From Acephala macrosclerotiorum (Eukaryota > Ascomycota > Leotiomycetes > Helotiales > Mollisiaceae), in NCBI GenBank assembly GCA_014904845.1, contig MU119263.1:124001-188000 (forward strand): a DNA stretch of 64,000 nucleotides, in the 5' to 3' direction. Every line of letters begins with the position of its first letter. Positions within the stretch are counted from its first letter, which is position 1. The translations under genes were made by a program, and so were the position numbers. The notes under the pieces are model-generated. The model was not told where the DNA came from. It did not search any database and saw only the letters and a list, made by a program, of their open reading frames with translations. This document shows, one piece after another, positions 1 through 13,871 of this stretch.

Positions 1-741
1 CGGTTTTGCTTGCTTGATTGGAATTTGGAGGAATAGTTGGAAGACCAGGAGTTTCGATATTTATACCACTAGACTCTTGGATTTCGTCGTATATATGTAT
101 ATAGCCAGATGACGAATATAAGGGAGCCACCTCGAGACTTCCAATAAAGACGAACATTTTTGACCAGACACTTGCCTTTTTTTGCAGTTGAGTTTATTCC
201 TTGACTTATGAATCTTGCACTAAGGTAATACAATCATATAACTTGTCCTGGTAGTAAGTATTTGGTCTCTTAATCCCAAAAGTAGCCTTCAAACCTTGGA
301 AAACCTCTGAGGGGAGATATGGCGAGTCACGTGCATTAATATATCAGGTACGAAACCCCTACGAATGAAATAAGGTCGACGTTGAATATCCTAGACTTTT
401 AATCCCATTTAGAACTTCGAAAATTATTCATCTCAAAAAGCTTGTTTTTAAATCAGTTTCAAAAGTATAATCTAAATATGTTTTAAAATGGAAATTGCGA
501 TTAGAGTTTAATCGAGATCTATATTAAATATACAAACTTTATTAATGTATATATAAAATTTTTTATAAAAATTAATTTTTTATTATTTTTAAATAATTAA
601 AATGGCGATTAACGAAACTCAAATAGAAGAAGTTTTTGTTTTATGCGATAGAGAATTAATTTTTAATTACTTTGAGATAATTAAAAATTATTTATTCGAT
701 CGAATTATTTTAATGTAACGATATTAAATTCGAATTATTTT
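1..741. other. Gene-free left edge and start of AT-rich block
   Basis: No gene is visible. The first 430 bases have ordinary composition; from about 430 the sequence becomes strongly AT-rich and stays so to about 21,600. The last five bases, 737-741 (ATTTT), are the left target-site duplication of retrotransposon copy A. The stretch 430-736 looks like older mutated repeat sequence but I could not assign it to a family. Confidence 0.7.
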
Positions 742-970
742 TATCGATTTAATCATGTGATCGTTTAAACGATCGATTAAATGATTTTAATTATAATTTT
801 TATTGTTTTTGATAATAGTTGCTTTAGTGTTTACTTTTTAATTTTACGTTTACTTTGTTTAATTATATAAGTAGAAAAATACTTTTTTTGAGAAGAAACA
901 AATAAAATTGAATTATTGATATTAGATTAAAATTTTAGTATTTCGTGATTTGTTTTTGGACGTTTTAATA
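742..970 (+). repeat. Copy A 5' LTR
   Basis: A 229-bp long terminal repeat. It aligns end to end with the LTRs of copies B and C with no length difference. It starts TATCG (ancestral TGTCG) and ends TTTTAATA (ancestral ..CAACA). The flanking duplication ATTTT lies immediately to the left. Confidence 0.93.
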
Positions 971-2026
971 CTAATTAGTAATTAAACTCGTTCGATTATA
1001 AAATAATAAAATTATTTACGAAAAAACAATAATTGAATAAAATCGATCGAATAAAAAAACTTAAATTGTATGCAATTTATTAATTCAATTAAACGTAAAA
1101 AAGAATAATTTTTATTTGTATTAAAAAAGACTATTAAATCTTCAAAGAATATTGCGATTTTATATTCGTTTTGTTTTTTTCGATTTGAAATTGGTTAATT
1201 TTTTATTTTACGTTTTATCGCGTATTAATAATGAGTACTTTATTGTAACTTATTAAATAATACTAAAAAAAAAAAAAAAAAAAAAAAAAACAATTTTTAT
1301 GAGTTCGATATAAAAACTCGTCGAATTAATATATTTATCGAGTATAATACGATTCGATAAAATATTTTTCGAGAATACGATTATATATTTTCAAAGTACG
1401 ATTTTAATTAAAAAGAAATTTTTTTATTATTTTTTCTATTTTTCGATTTGATATAATATATATTGGAATAGATATAAAATTTTAAAGCGAAAAGTGATTG
1501 GAACTATGGATTATAAGTGGAATATAAAAAAATATTTTTAGAATAGATAAAAAAAATGTTTGAAAAGAGAATAAATAGAAATACGAAAAGAAAATTACGT
1601 AAAGCGTTGTAAATAAACGAAATATAAGTATTGAAAAAACGATTTATTAAAGTTTTAAAAGTATTAATAAATATTGCAAATAAGGAAAAACAATTAAAAT
1701 AATCGTATAAAAAAATTGTAAAAATGAACTTGATAGAAAATTTTAATTTATAAAGAAATATAATCGATTTAAAAGTAAAATAAACTCGAAAATTAGCGTT
1801 TTTCGTTATTTTTATCGAGAAAATTAAAGAAATAATATTAATACTTTCGATTTTTTTTTTTCAATTATCAAAATTTGTCACAGGATTTTTTATAAAGTAA
1901 ACAACGTTATTCGAACGTATAATACTTTAAAAACAATTCTAAGAGTACAATAAAATATTATTATTAAATTTGTCGCCAAAGAATGAAAACTTGAAACGAA
2001 ATTCGTCGTTTTTATTATTACTAAAA

Positions 2027-2890
2027 ACTGAAAAATTATCAAAAAATTTTAATCGATTAATATACAATTTTAATCGCGAGAATTAAACAATATTTAATCT
2101 CGATAAAAAATTAATTATTTTTATAAAAATTTACGACGATAAATTCAAATACTATAAAAAAAAAAATTTATTAAATATATTTATATAAATATTCAAAGAT
2201 TTATATTCGAAAATAAACGTTAAATCTAAAAATTATTATAATGCGTTTTCGATTATATTTATCGATAAAATTAACGAGTTTTATTACCAAAAACTCACTA
2301 AAAAAAGTTTGTCTTTCGACAAAATAATTGAAATTATAAAATCGAACTTCGAGATTAAAAAACGTCGAAATAAAATACTCAATTAATAAAATACGATTAT
2401 ACTCGTATTAATTCGAATATAAAATTCAAATAAAATAATTTTCAAATACTTCGAAATATTATATCAAAAATTGATCCAAAAACAATTTAATTTATACTCG
2501 AACATACGAACAAAAATTATTATACGAAACAAACTTTATTACGTTTACTAAAACGTATTAAAATATTATCAAACGCTTTTTCGATTTTTATTGAATTTTT
2601 AAATAATATACGAAAACGTTCGTAATGCGATTTTATTTTAAACGAAAATGAAAATAGTTTTTAGAATTTTTATAGTCAGAAAAAGAAAAGTTTATTGAAA
2701 TATAATCGAATTATACTTCGTAAACTGCAAATATTACAATAAAAATACTCGATATAATAATCGAATTAATTACAAAAAATTGATAACATATTAAAACGAG
2801 AAAAAGTATTTTATTTATAAGAATTCGAATTGTTAAAATACTCGTTATACGCTAAAAAAAAGAAAAAAAGCGTATAACGACTTTAAAAAA
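2027..2890 (+). pseudogene. Copy A gag remnant
   Basis: This is the same offset from the LTR as the recognisable gag region of copy C. It is collinear with it at nucleotide level but riddled with stop codons made by C-to-T change. No open frame remains. It is assigned only through its alignment with copy C. Confidence 0.7.
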
Positions 2891-2929
2891 TCGAAATCGT
2901 TCAATAAAAATAAAATAATTTAATTTGTA

Positions 2930-4393
2930 ATTAAATTCGAAAAATTAAATTTCAATATTACTAAAAAATACGAATAATTCGTCGTTAAATTTACTAAAAA
3001 AAAAAATTTATATAAAAACGATATTACGCGATTAATTAATTATTTTATAATATTTTATAATACGATTAATAAATTTAAAATCATTGAATTATTCGATTAT
3101 TAATCAATTTATTATACGATATCGAGTATTGTAATACAATTGAAATCGCTTTCGATATTTATTAATATAAAAACGTATTTAACGAATTACTATGTATTAA
3201 ACGTTTTTATGAGTATTATAATCGATATTAGTACTATTTAATGATCGATTGTCGACGAAAATTAGTATTTGATTTTTTAATGAATTCGAAACGTTAAATT
3301 AAACGAATTTAAAATTGAAAAAATAATAATTAAATTTAAAATTAATAAAATTTCATTTTTTAGAACTATTAATATCGATATACCAATTGAACGTATTACG
3401 TTTTACGTAGTTTTAATAAACGTACTTTTTTTATTGTACTTTTAAAATATAAACAAATTGCGAATTAAATTCGATAATTTTAATAATGTATTTGTTCGAA
3501 ATAAATGGTATATATTTATTATTAAAACGTTTAAATATTTTTAAATGTTATTTGATTTATTTAAAAGTTTAATTTATAGTAATTGTAAAGTTTTTACGAT
3601 AGAAATCGATTTTACTATTTATTATTTAATTGAAACGAAATTTAAACGATTGTATAAACGCTTTAAATACTTATTAATCGTTAGATTCGCGCGAGTATTA
3701 AAACGTAAAAAACATTTTACGAATTTCGAAAAAATTAAAAAAATAACGAGATTTTATTAGTAATATCAAATGAATAGTAAATTTTTCGATCGTTTTAAAT
3801 TTATATTACGCGACGACTATGATTTTAATTATTTCGTTTATTTAAACGTATTGTAAATCGACGAGAAATTAGTACTTTAGATTGTAAACGAAACTATAAT
3901 ATTTTAAACCGTGAAATTCTTTGTAAATATATCGATGAAAAAAGTATAAAACGTTTTTCGAGTGTATTAAATCGACGTTTATTTTGAACCATCGACATTT
4001 ACTATTTATAATTTTGAAACGAATTTCAATTTTAAAGAATTTCGCGATAATACTAAAAATATAAATATCGATTTAAAGATTATATTAATAGAGATTTATA
4101 ATTCAATTGATTTAATAAAAAAATATTACGTTTTATTAAAACGTGCGTATAATATATTATTTCGAAAATTTTTCGATTTGTAAAAAAAAAAGCGATTTTA
4201 AATAGTAATTAAAGTAATTAATAATATAATAAAATTAAATAATATTATTTTTATACTTTTTATTTTTAATATTTACTTTCGAATATTACAATAAAACGCG
4301 TTTGTAATATCAATTGTTATTAGAATTAAAACGATAGAAAGTGTAATAATCGCAGTTTAAAAATGTTATATTATTCGTTAAATTAACGATATT
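2930..4393 (+). pseudogene. Copy A protease and integrase remnant, cut by copy B
   Basis: The longest surviving fragment, 3545-3760, is collinear with the integrase zinc-binding region of copy C; it keeps the KRLYKRF and RFARVLKRKKHFTNFE stretches. The integrase core then follows without an open frame. The sequence stops at 4393 because copy B was inserted there, and the last five bases (ATATT) are the duplicated target. The rest of the polyprotein resumes at 17064. Confidence 0.8.
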
Positions 4394-4622
4394 TATTAAA
4401 ACGTTCGAAAACAAATTATAAAATATTAAAATTTTAATTTAATATTAATAATTTAATTTTGTTTATTTTTTTTTAGAAGAGATATTTCTCTATTTATATA
4501 ATTAAATAAAGTAAATGTAAAATTAAAAAGTAAACACTAAAACAATTGTTACTAAAAACAATAAAAATTATAATTAAAATTATTTAATCGATCGTTTAAA
4601 TAATTACATGATTGAATTAATA
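4394..4622 (-). repeat. Copy B 3' LTR
   Basis: A 229-bp LTR in reverse orientation. It is followed directly by the reverse complement of the element's 3' internal end (compare 14755-14824 in copy C), which shows it is the 3' LTR. Confidence 0.93.
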
Positions 4623-4939
4623 CTAGTAATTTTTTTTTTAAAAAAAAACGCTTTTTTCAACTCGTAAATTAGATACAAAAAAGAGTATTATTACGATTAT
4701 CAACGTATTATTCCACTATTAAATACTAAAAAGAAATCTGATCGTAAATTAATTGTCGTCACATATTGTAATATTTAATCGATCAAATTAAATTTAAAAA
4801 ATTTTTTCCAAATTCGATATTTATAATCTTCAAACTAATCGAAAATTTTATTCTCGAAAATACTAAAAATATCGAAAAATATTAAAAACATTAAAATAAT
4901 AATTACACGTTTTTTTTTTTAATATTATTTTTTTCAATA

Positions 4940-6995
4940 ATTACTTTCTTTACTATTTTTACTTTCGTCGATTGATTTCTAGATTTCGAAACATTATACT
5001 TATTTTTATACTTTGATATTAAAATAATTAATACTAATAAGCGATTTAAGTATTTTATTAGCGTTAAACTTAATTATAATATTAATTAAATTATTATTTT
5101 TAACAATTTATCAAATCTTCAAAAGTTTTTTACGTTTATACGATTGTTTAATAATTATAATATCGATCATAAAACGCTTTTTTTTAGTAGTATCGAATTT
5201 GATTATATACTCGTAGAAAAAAAAGAAATCAATACAAATAATTACAAAAATTAAATTCAATTCGAATTATTTTATAATAAAATTAAAAATAATAAAAATC
5301 GAAATTTTTATATCAATTCTTATTATTATTGCGTATAGTTCAAAAACTAAAATAATACAAATAATTCTTTTACATTTTATTGAATTCCAATAAAATAAAT
5401 TGTTTTGCAAATCGAATTGTTTATCGCTATAAATCTTATTATCAAAAACGACAATATACTCGATCTGCGAACTAAAATCTTTATTCATAGTAAAAAAATC
5501 GTTTATAAAAACGAAAAATTTTATTAAATATAAATTTAAATAAAAAAACCGAAATCTACGATCGAAATTATCTATTTATTATTATAATCGTTTATTCAAC
5601 GCTATAATTTGCTTTTTTTCGAAATATTAATATTAAATTACTACCGATATATTATATACAATTTCCAATTAACAAATAAAATTAATATATATTTTTCGAG
5701 TACATTACTCGAAATACGTTTATTTATAGAAATCTAATTTCGAATCAATTAAATTTAAACACTTATTTTACTTTTTTTACGAAAATACAATTTTATTTCT
5801 AATTTCATCTATTACTAGTTTACATTCATTAAACAACAAAAAAATATTCGACGTAAAAAACTCTATAAATTTAACTAATAATTTGATCTTTTACAACTCA
5901 AAATCTTTTAATTCTATAAAAATCTAATCTCTCAAAATAAACGTATCATCAATTTATATACCGATTATCTCAAATAAAATATAATTACTCTTCGTAATAA
6001 ATAAATAGAAATCGAAAATTGAAAATTCCATCGAAAACTTATTTCTATAATAAATACTATACGTTTTATATCAATACATTCTCACTTTCGAAACTCCGTA
6101 GAAAGATTTAACCACCTTGAAAACGATATTCAATAAAAACTCATTCGTTATTTCCTTCGAAAATTTAATAAAAATAATACGTACTAATAAAATTGTTAAT
6201 TATACATATATTTAAATAATATCTCTCAAATAAAAATTAATTTTTTTAAATTTAAAAAATAAAATTAAAACGATAATAATTCGTTAATTAACGCATTAAA
6301 TAATTGAAAATTAAATCAATACTATTTTCTTACTTTTATTATTAAATACTTAAATCACAAAACGAAATTTCTCGTATAAAATTATCGTTTTTATACTTTT
6401 AATCTCGTTTATTAATCTTAAATCGAAAATTCGTTAATTATCAATCTTTTTCGAATTATTAAAAATCAATTTAAAAACTTTTTTCACAATTAGTTTATTA
6501 ATTTCCTTTTTACAAAAAATTGCAAATAAATCGCTTAAAATAATAATAATTCCTTTTGCGCGAAAATCTATAAACAATTACTTATTTTTAGTTTTTTTCT
6601 CGATCAAATAAATTTCGAAAACTTCTATATCTATACAAATTATCATGTAAATATATTCGTCGAAATTGGAAACGTAAAAAGAAATTTTTACTACAATTTG
6701 AAATAAATATAAATTTTTTTTCGAAATATATGAAATTTTTTCAATCGAACGAAATAAATCAAATATATTTTTTTCTATTCTCGAATTCCTTCTAAAAAAA
6801 TTTGATTTTGAGTTTAAATTTTTTAATAAATTTTTTTTTAATAAATAATCTTTTGATTACTTTTCAAATTGTTTAAAGTTTTAATAGAATAATTTTATCG
6901 TAGTATTATAAAAATTTTTTAATTTATTTAATAATTGTAATTAATATATTTTTTTATTTATTATCAAAAGTGTATACGATTTTCTTTATTCTTTG
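4940..6995 (-). pseudogene. Copy B RNase H and reverse transcriptase remnant
   Basis: The fragment 5267-5488 (minus) begins MNKDFSSQIEYIVVF and matches the RNase H of copy C, which begins MNKDLSSQIGYVIVF. The reverse transcriptase lies to the right, at about 5585-6995, collinear with copy C but with no open frame. Its coding capacity has been destroyed by RIP. Confidence 0.85.
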
Positions 6996-7009
6996 TTTTC
7001 TTTTTAAAC

Positions 7010-8719
7010 AAACACGTTTGAATTTAAAAGTAAATCAATCAAATAATAATTCTATAAATTATTTTTTATTTATAGAACGTTATTAATTTAGTGAATAACG
7101 TAATATTTTCGAACCGCGATTATTACATTTTTTATCGTTTTAATTTTAACGACAATTGATATTACAAACGCATTTTATTATAATATTCGAAAGTAAACAT
7201 TAAAAATAAAAAGTGTAAAAATAATATTATTCAATCTCATCGTATTATTAATTACTTTGATCGTTATTTGAAATCGTTTTTTTTTTCGCAAATCGAAAAT
7301 TTTTTAAAATAATATATTATACGTACGTTTTAATAAAGTGTAATATTTTTCTATTAAATTAATCGAATTGTAAACTTCTATTAATATAATTTTCGAATCG
7401 ATATTTATATTTTTAATATTGTCGCGAAATTCTTTAGAATTGAAATTCGTTTTAAAATTATAAATAATAAATACTAATAATCCAAAGTAAACGTCGATTT
7501 AATACGCTCGAAAAACGTTTTATATTTTTTTTGTCAATATATTTACAAAGAATTTCGCGATTTAAAATATTATAATTTTGTTTACAATTTGAAATATTGA
7601 TTTTTCATCGATTTATAATATGTTTAAATAAACGAAATAATTGAAATTATAATCGTCGCGTAATATAAATTTAAAGTAATTAAAAAATTTATTATTTATT
7701 TAATATTATTAATAAAATCTCGTTATTTTTTTAATTTTTTCAAAGTTCGTAAAATATTTTTTACGTTCTAATATTCGCGTGAATTTAACGATCGATAAAT
7801 ATTCAAAATACTTATATAATCGTTTGAATTTCGTTTTAATCAAATAACAAATAATAAAATTAATTTCTATCGTAAAAACTTTACAATTACTATAAATCAA
7901 ACTTTCGAGTAAATTAAATAATATTTAAAAATATTTAAATACTTTAATAATAAACGTATACTATTTATTTCAAATAAACACATTATTAAAATTATCGAAT
8001 TTAATTCGTAGTTTATTTATATTTTGAAAACACAATAAAAAAAATACGTCTATTAAAACCACGTAAAACGTAATACGTTCAATTGGTGTATTAACGTCAA
8101 TAATTTTAAAAAATGAAATTTTATCGATTTCAAATTTGATTATTATTTTTCCAATTTTAAATCCATTCAATTTAACGTTTTAAATTCGTTGAAAAATCAA
8201 ATATTGATTTTCGTCGATAATCGATTATTAAACAATACTAATATTGATTATAATATCTATAAAAACGTTTAATATATAGTAATTCGTTAAATACATTTTT
8301 ATATTAATAGATATTGAAAGCGATTTTAATTGTATTACAATATTCGATATCGTATAATAAATTGATTGATAATCGAATAATTCGATAATTTTAAATCTAT
8401 TAATCGTATTATAAAATATCATAAAATAATTAATCGATCGCGTAATATCGTTTTCATGTAAATCTCTTTTTCTAGTAAATTCAACAACGAATTGTTCGTA
8501 TTTTTTAGTAATATCGAAATTTAATTTTTCGAATTTAATTACGAATTAAATCATTTTATTTTTATCGAACGATCTCGATTTTTTAAAATCGTTGTACGCT
8601 TTTTTTTTTTTTTTTAATATATAACGAGTATTTTAATAATTCGAGTTTTTATAAATAAAATACTTTTTTTCGTTTTAATATATTATCGGTTTTTTATAAT
8701 TAATTCGATTGCTATATCG
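7010..8719 (-). pseudogene. Copy B integrase and protease remnant
   Basis: The minus-strand fragments 7709-7900 (start of integrase) and 7970-8170 (protease-like) are translations of the same segments found open in copy C at 11547-11834 and 11277-11522. They keep the IERITFYVV and IKFDNFNNVFI stretches. The sequence ends at the copy C insertion; 8720-8724 (AGTAT) is the duplicated target. Confidence 0.82.
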
Positions 8720-8724
8720 AGTAT

Positions 8725-8953
8725 TGTCGGTTTAATTATGTAATCGTTTAAACGATCGACTAGATAATTTTAGTTATAATTTCTATTGCTTTTGACAATA
8801 GTTGTTCTAGCGTTTACTTTTTAATCTTACGTTTACTCTATTTAATTATATAAGTAGAAAGATGTCCTTTCTAAGAAAAAATAAACAGAATTGAATTATT
8901 GATATTAGATTAAGATTTTAATATTTCGTAATTTGTTCTCGAACGTTTTAATA
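8725..8953 (+). repeat. Copy C 5' LTR
   Basis: 229 bp, beginning TGTCGG; the ancestral ..CAACA end has become ..TAATA. It is preceded by the target duplication AGTAT at 8720-8724, which is part of copy B. Confidence 0.95.
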
Positions 8954-9247
8954 CTGATTAATAATTGAATTCGTTCGATTACAAAGTAGTAAAATTACTT
9001 ACGAAAAAATAGCAATTGAATAAAATCGATCGAACAAAAAAACCCAGATTATACGCAATTTACTAGTTCAATTGAACGTGAAAGAGAGTAGTTTTTGTTT
9101 GTACTAAAGAAGATTATTAGATCTCCAAAGAATATTACGATTCTACGCTCGCTTTGTTTTCCCCGGCTTGAAACTGGTTGATTCTTTACTCTACGTTCTA
9201 TCGCGTATTAACAACGAGTATTTTATTGTAACTTGTTAAACAATACC

Positions 9248-9267
9248 AAAAAAAAAAAAAAAAAAAA
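9248..9267 (+). repeat. Poly-A tract in copy C leader
   Basis: A run of 20 A. The same run occurs exactly 523 bases from the 5' end in copy A (1265-1290, 26 A) and in copy B (16513-16535, 23 T on the plus strand). It is therefore a built-in part of the element's 5' region, with variable length. Confidence 0.9.
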
Positions 9268-10009
9268 TCAATTTTTATGAGTTCGATACGAAGATTCGTC
9301 GAATCAATATATTTATTGGGCACGATACGACTCGATAAAATATTTTTCGAGAATACGATTATACTCTCTCAAAGTACGACTTTGATCAAAGAGAGACTTT
9401 TTTATTACTTTTTCTATTTCTCGATTCGATACAATATATATTGGAATGGATACAGAATTTCAAGGCGAGGAGTAATCGAGACCATAGATTATAGATGGAA
9501 TATAAAAAAGCATTTTTAGAATGGATAAAAGAAATATTTAAAAAGAGAATAAATAGAAACACGAAAAAAAAACTACGTGAAGCGTTACGAATGAACGAAG
9601 TATAAGTATTGAAAAAACGATTTATTAAAGTCTTAAGAGTATTGGCAAACATTGCAAATAAAAAGGAACAATTAAAATGGTCGCATAAAAAGATTGTAAA
9701 AATGAGCTTGGTAAAAAACTTCAATTCATGAAAGAATACAATCGATCTAGAGATAAAACAAACTCGAAAATTAGCGTTTTTTGCTATTTCTATCGAGAAA
9801 ATTAAAGAGATAATATTAGTACCTTTGAACTCCTTTTTTCAATCACTAAAACTTACTACAGAACCTCTTATAAAGCAAACGACGTTACTCGAACGTACGA
9901 CACTCTAAAAACAACTTCAAAAACGCAATAAAATATTGTTATTAAATTTATCGTCAAAGAACGAAAACTCGAAACGAAACTCGTCGTTTTTATTATTACC
10001 AGAAATTGA

Positions 10010-10890
10010 AAAACTACCAGAGGATTTTAATCGATTAATATACAATTTCAATCGCGAGAATTAAACAATATTCAATCTCGACAAAAAATTAACTATTTTT
10101 ATAAAAATTTATAACGACAAACTCAAATACTACAAAGAAAAAAACTTATTAAATATATTTATACGAGTATTCGAAGACTTATATCCGAAAATAAGTATTA
10201 GACCTAAGAATTACCGTGACGCGTTCTCGATTATACTTACTAACGAGACTAGCGAGTTTTATTATCAAAAGTTCGCTGGAAAAAGTTTACTCTTCGACAA
10301 AATAATTGAAATTGTAAGATCGAACTTCGAGATTGAAAAACATCGAAACAAAATACTCAATTAATAAAACACGGTTATACTCGCGTCAATTCAAACGCAA
10401 AACCCAAACAAAACGACTCTCGAATACTTCGAAATATTGCGTCAAAAACTGATCCAAAAACAGTTTAATTTACGTTTGAACATACGAACAAAGACTACTA
10501 TACGGAACAAACTCTACCACGCTTATCGAAACGTACCAGAGTACTACTAAGCGCTTTTTCGACTCTCATCGAACTTTCAAGCGATATATAAAAACGTTCA
10601 CAACGCGATTTCATTCTAAACGAAAATGAAAACAGTTTTTAAAACTTTTATAGTCGGAAAAAGAAAAGTTTACCGAGATATAATCGGATTATACTTCGTA
10701 AACCGCAAATATCACAATAAAAATACTCGGTATAACGATCGAACTAATCACAAAAAATCGACAATATATCAAAACGAAAAAAAATATTTCGTTTAAAAAA
10801 ACTCGAATTGTTGGAATACTCGCCATATACTAAAAAAAAAAAAAAGAACATACGACGACTTTAAAAAATCGAAATCGTTCGACAAAAATA
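10010..10890 (+). pseudogene. Copy C gag (capsid-like) region with zinc-knuckle remnant
   Basis: Translated across stops, this region resembles the gag part of ascomycete Copia polyproteins: a helical capsid-like segment (..FEDLYPKISI.., ..YYQKFAGKSLLFDKIIEI.., ..LRQKLIQKQF..) followed by a Cys/His cluster (around KNSNCWNTRH) and a basic tail. Several in-frame stops and one lost cysteine are explained by C-to-T change. Assignment to gag rests on position and these stretches; no open frame covers it. Confidence 0.65.
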
Positions 10891-11189
10891 AAATGATTTA
10901 ATTCGTGATTAAATTCAAAGAATTAAACTTCGATATTACTAAGAAATACGAACAATTCGTCGTTGAACTTGTTAAAAAAAGAAATTTACACGAAAACGAT
11001 ATTACGCGATTGATCAATTATTTTATAACATTCTACGGCACGGTTAATAAACTTAAAATCATCGAATTACTCGATCGCCAATCAATTTATCATACGATAT
11101 CGAGTGTCGCAATGTAATCGAGACCGCTTTCGATATCTATTAATATAAAAACGTACTTGACGAACCGTTACGTATTAAACGTTTTTATA

Positions 11190-11546
11190 GGTATTATAAT
11201 CAATACTAGTACCGCCTAACGATCGACTACCGACGAAAGTCAATACCTAGTTCTCCAACGGATTCGAAACATCAAATTGAACGGATTTAAAGTTAAAAAA
11301 ACAATAATCAAATTTGAAATCGGCGAAATTTTATCTCTTGGAATTATCGACGTCGATATACCAATTGAACGTATTACGTTTCACGTAGTCTCAATAGACG
11401 TACTTTTTCTACTGTGCTTTCAAAATATAAACAAACTACGAATTAAATTCGACAATTTTAACAACGTGTTTATTCGAAATAGACGGCGTACGCCTATTAT
11501 TAGAACGTTTGGACATCTTTAAATACTGCTTGATCCACTCGAAAAC
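11190..11546 (+). pseudogene. Copy C aspartic protease region, active-site motif lost
   Basis: The expected DTG active-site triad of the retrotransposon protease reads NTS (in INTSTA, about 11,197-11,214), followed by a stop and then RSTTDESQ. Both replacements (Asp to Asn, Gly to Ser) are G-to-A changes typical of RIP. The downstream segment 11277-11522 is open (..IERITFHVVSIDVLFLLCFQNI..) and matches the protease-like domain of fungal Copia elements. The processing step is probably dead in this copy. Confidence 0.65.
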
Positions 11547-12443
11547 TTGATTTATAGCAACTGTAAGATTTCTACGATAAAGACCGACCTTACTACTTGC
11601 CACTTGATTGAAACGAAATTCAAACGATTGCACAAGCGCTTCGAACACCCATCGACCGCCAGATTCGCGCGAGTACTAAAGCGTAGAAAACATCTTACGA
11701 ACTTCGAAGAAATTAAAAAAATAACGAGATTTTACCAGCAATACCAAATAAATAGTAAATCCCCCGATCGCTTCAAGTTTACACTGCGCGACGATCATAA
11801 CTTCAATTACTCCGTCTACTTAAACGTATTGTAAATCGATAGAAAACCAGTACTCCAAATCGTAAACAAAACTACAATATTTTAAACCGCGAAATTCCTT
11901 GTAAATATATCGACGAAAGAAGCATAGAACGCTTTCCGAGCGTACTAAATCGACGTTTACCTTGGACCACCGATATTTACTATTCATAACCCCGGAACGA
12001 ACTTCAACTCTAAGGAATTCCGTGACAACACTAAGAGTATAAACATCGACTCAAAAACTATACCGATAAAGGCCCACAACTCGATTAGTTTAATAGAGAA
12101 GTACCACGCCCCATTGAAACGTGCGTATAATATACTACTTCGAGAACTCTCCGATTTGCGAAAAAAAAAGCGATTTCAAATAGCGATCAAAACAATCAAC
12201 GATACGACGGAATCGAACGACATTATCCCCACACTTCTTGTCTTCGGCACTTACTCTCGAATGTTACAATGGAACGCGCTTGCAGCATCAATTGCCGCCA
12301 GAGCTAAGGCGGTAAAAAGTGCAATAATCGCAGTCCGAGAATATCACGTTACTCGCCAAATCAACGACGTTCTACGAATGAAAAATAGTCCACGAAACCA
12401 TCACTTGATCGATTTACCCCTAAATTCAAACGTGCTTATTTGA
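11547..12443 (+). pseudogene. Copy C integrase (zinc-binding and DDE core), broken
   Basis: The N-terminal part, 11547-11834, has the integrase zinc-binding layout (a leucine/histidine-rich stretch, RFEHPSTARFARVLKRRKH, then a Q-Y position where the second Cys pair should be). The catalytic core follows with at least three in-frame stops between 11,835 and 12,050 at codons that were probably Gln or Trp. The segment 12114-12443 is open and holds the end of the core: the KAHNSISLIEKYH region, which carries the last catalytic Glu, lies just before it, and IIPTLLVFGTYSRM follows. The function would have been insertion of element cDNA into the genome. Confidence 0.82.
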
Positions 12444-12459
12444 AAAAAAGGTAAAAAAT

Positions 12460-13868
12460 AAAAAAAACTGTACACGCTTTTAGTAGTAGATGGAAAGACA
12501 TATCAATTACAATTGTTAAATAGACCAAAAAACTTCCACAGTACTACAATAAAACCATTCTATCAAAACCTCGAGTAACTCGAAAAACAATCAAAAGATT
12601 ATTCATTAAAAGAAAACTTATCAGAAAATCTAGACCCAGAATCAAACTCCTCTAGAAAAAGTCCGAAAACAGAAGAAGATATACTTGATTTACTTCGCTC
12701 GATCGAAAAAACCTCGTATACTCCGAAAAAGAACTTACGCCCATCTCGAATTGCGATAAAAATCTTTTTCTACGTTCCCAGTCCCGACGAACACATTTAC
12801 ATAACAATTTGTATAGATATAGAAACTTTCGAAGTTTACTTGACCGAGAAAAAGACTAGAGATAAACAATTGTCTATGGACCTTCGCGCAAAAGGAATTA
12901 TTACTACTCCAGGCGATTCGTTTATAGTTTCTCGTAAAAAGGAAATTAATAGACTAATCGCGAAAAGAGTCTTTAAACTGATTTCTAATAACTCGAAGAA
13001 AATTGATAACCAACGAATCTTCGACTCAAGACTAGTAAACGAAGTCAAAAATATGGAAACGGCAACTTTATACGAGAAATCTCGTTTTGTAATCCAAGCA
13101 TTCAACGATGAAAGTAAGAAAACAGTACTAACTCAATCCTCGACTATTCAACGCATTAATCAACGAATTATCGTCGCTTTAATTCCATTTCTCAAATCCA
13201 AAGAAATCAATCTTTACTTGAGAGACATCATCCAAACATACGTGCAATCAACAACCCCACTAGTACGTGTTATCTTCGCCAGGCTTTCAAAGGAAATAAC
13301 GGATAAACTCCTATCGAACGTCGTTTTCAAAGTAGTTAAACCCTTCTACGAAATCCCGGAAACGGAAATACACTGGTATAGGACGTATAGTGTTTACCAC
13401 AGAAACAAACTCTCGATAAAATTCTTAATTTTCGATCTCTGTCTATTTATTACGAAAAATAACTATACTCCATTCGAAATAATCGGTATACAAACCGACG
13501 ATACGCTCATCCTGGGAAATCAAACCTTTGTGAAACTAGAGGACTCTAAACTGCAAAAAGTCAAACTACTAACTAAGTCTACAAAGTCTCTCACGCCGAA
13601 TACTCCTCTGCTGTTCAACGGATGCAAACTAGCAGTAAATGAGACCGGAAATAGAATTGTGCTTTCGCAAAAAAAGCAAGGCAAGCGCTTAGGTCTGGTT
13701 GATCCGAAATCAGACTTCTACAAGCAGACGTACCTCGAACAACGTGCTCGGGGAACATACATCAGTTCTATCTGCCAACCGGAAGCTGCGTACGATATGT
13801 CGGCGGCAGCTCAATACCAACATCCCGAAAAGGGGCAAGTTGCAACGCTGAATAAGCGACTACAATGA
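12460..13868 (+). pseudogene. Copy C reverse transcriptase, largely open
   Basis: This is the RVT_2-type reverse transcriptase of Copia elements. The frame is open from about 12,840 to the TGA at 13,866. Landmarks are RIFDSRLVNEVKN, YEKSRFVIQAFND, LTQSSTIQRINQRI, LYLRDIIQTYVQST and the catalytic box IIGIQTDDTLI, where the two adjacent Asp are the metal-binding pair (QTDD in place of the usual YVDD, as in other fungal relatives). Upstream, about 12,460-12,840, is the linker with several stops. The TGA at 13,866-13,868 probably came from CGA (Arg) and separates this domain from RNase H, which continues in the same frame. Confidence 0.88.
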
Positions 13869-13871
13869 CAG

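Noticed and set aside
9386..9724. 112-codon minus-strand Phe-rich frame in copy C, and its counterpart at 16057-16299
   Set aside because: These are the antisense of the element leader in copies C and B. Their hydrophobic look comes from AT-rich sequence.
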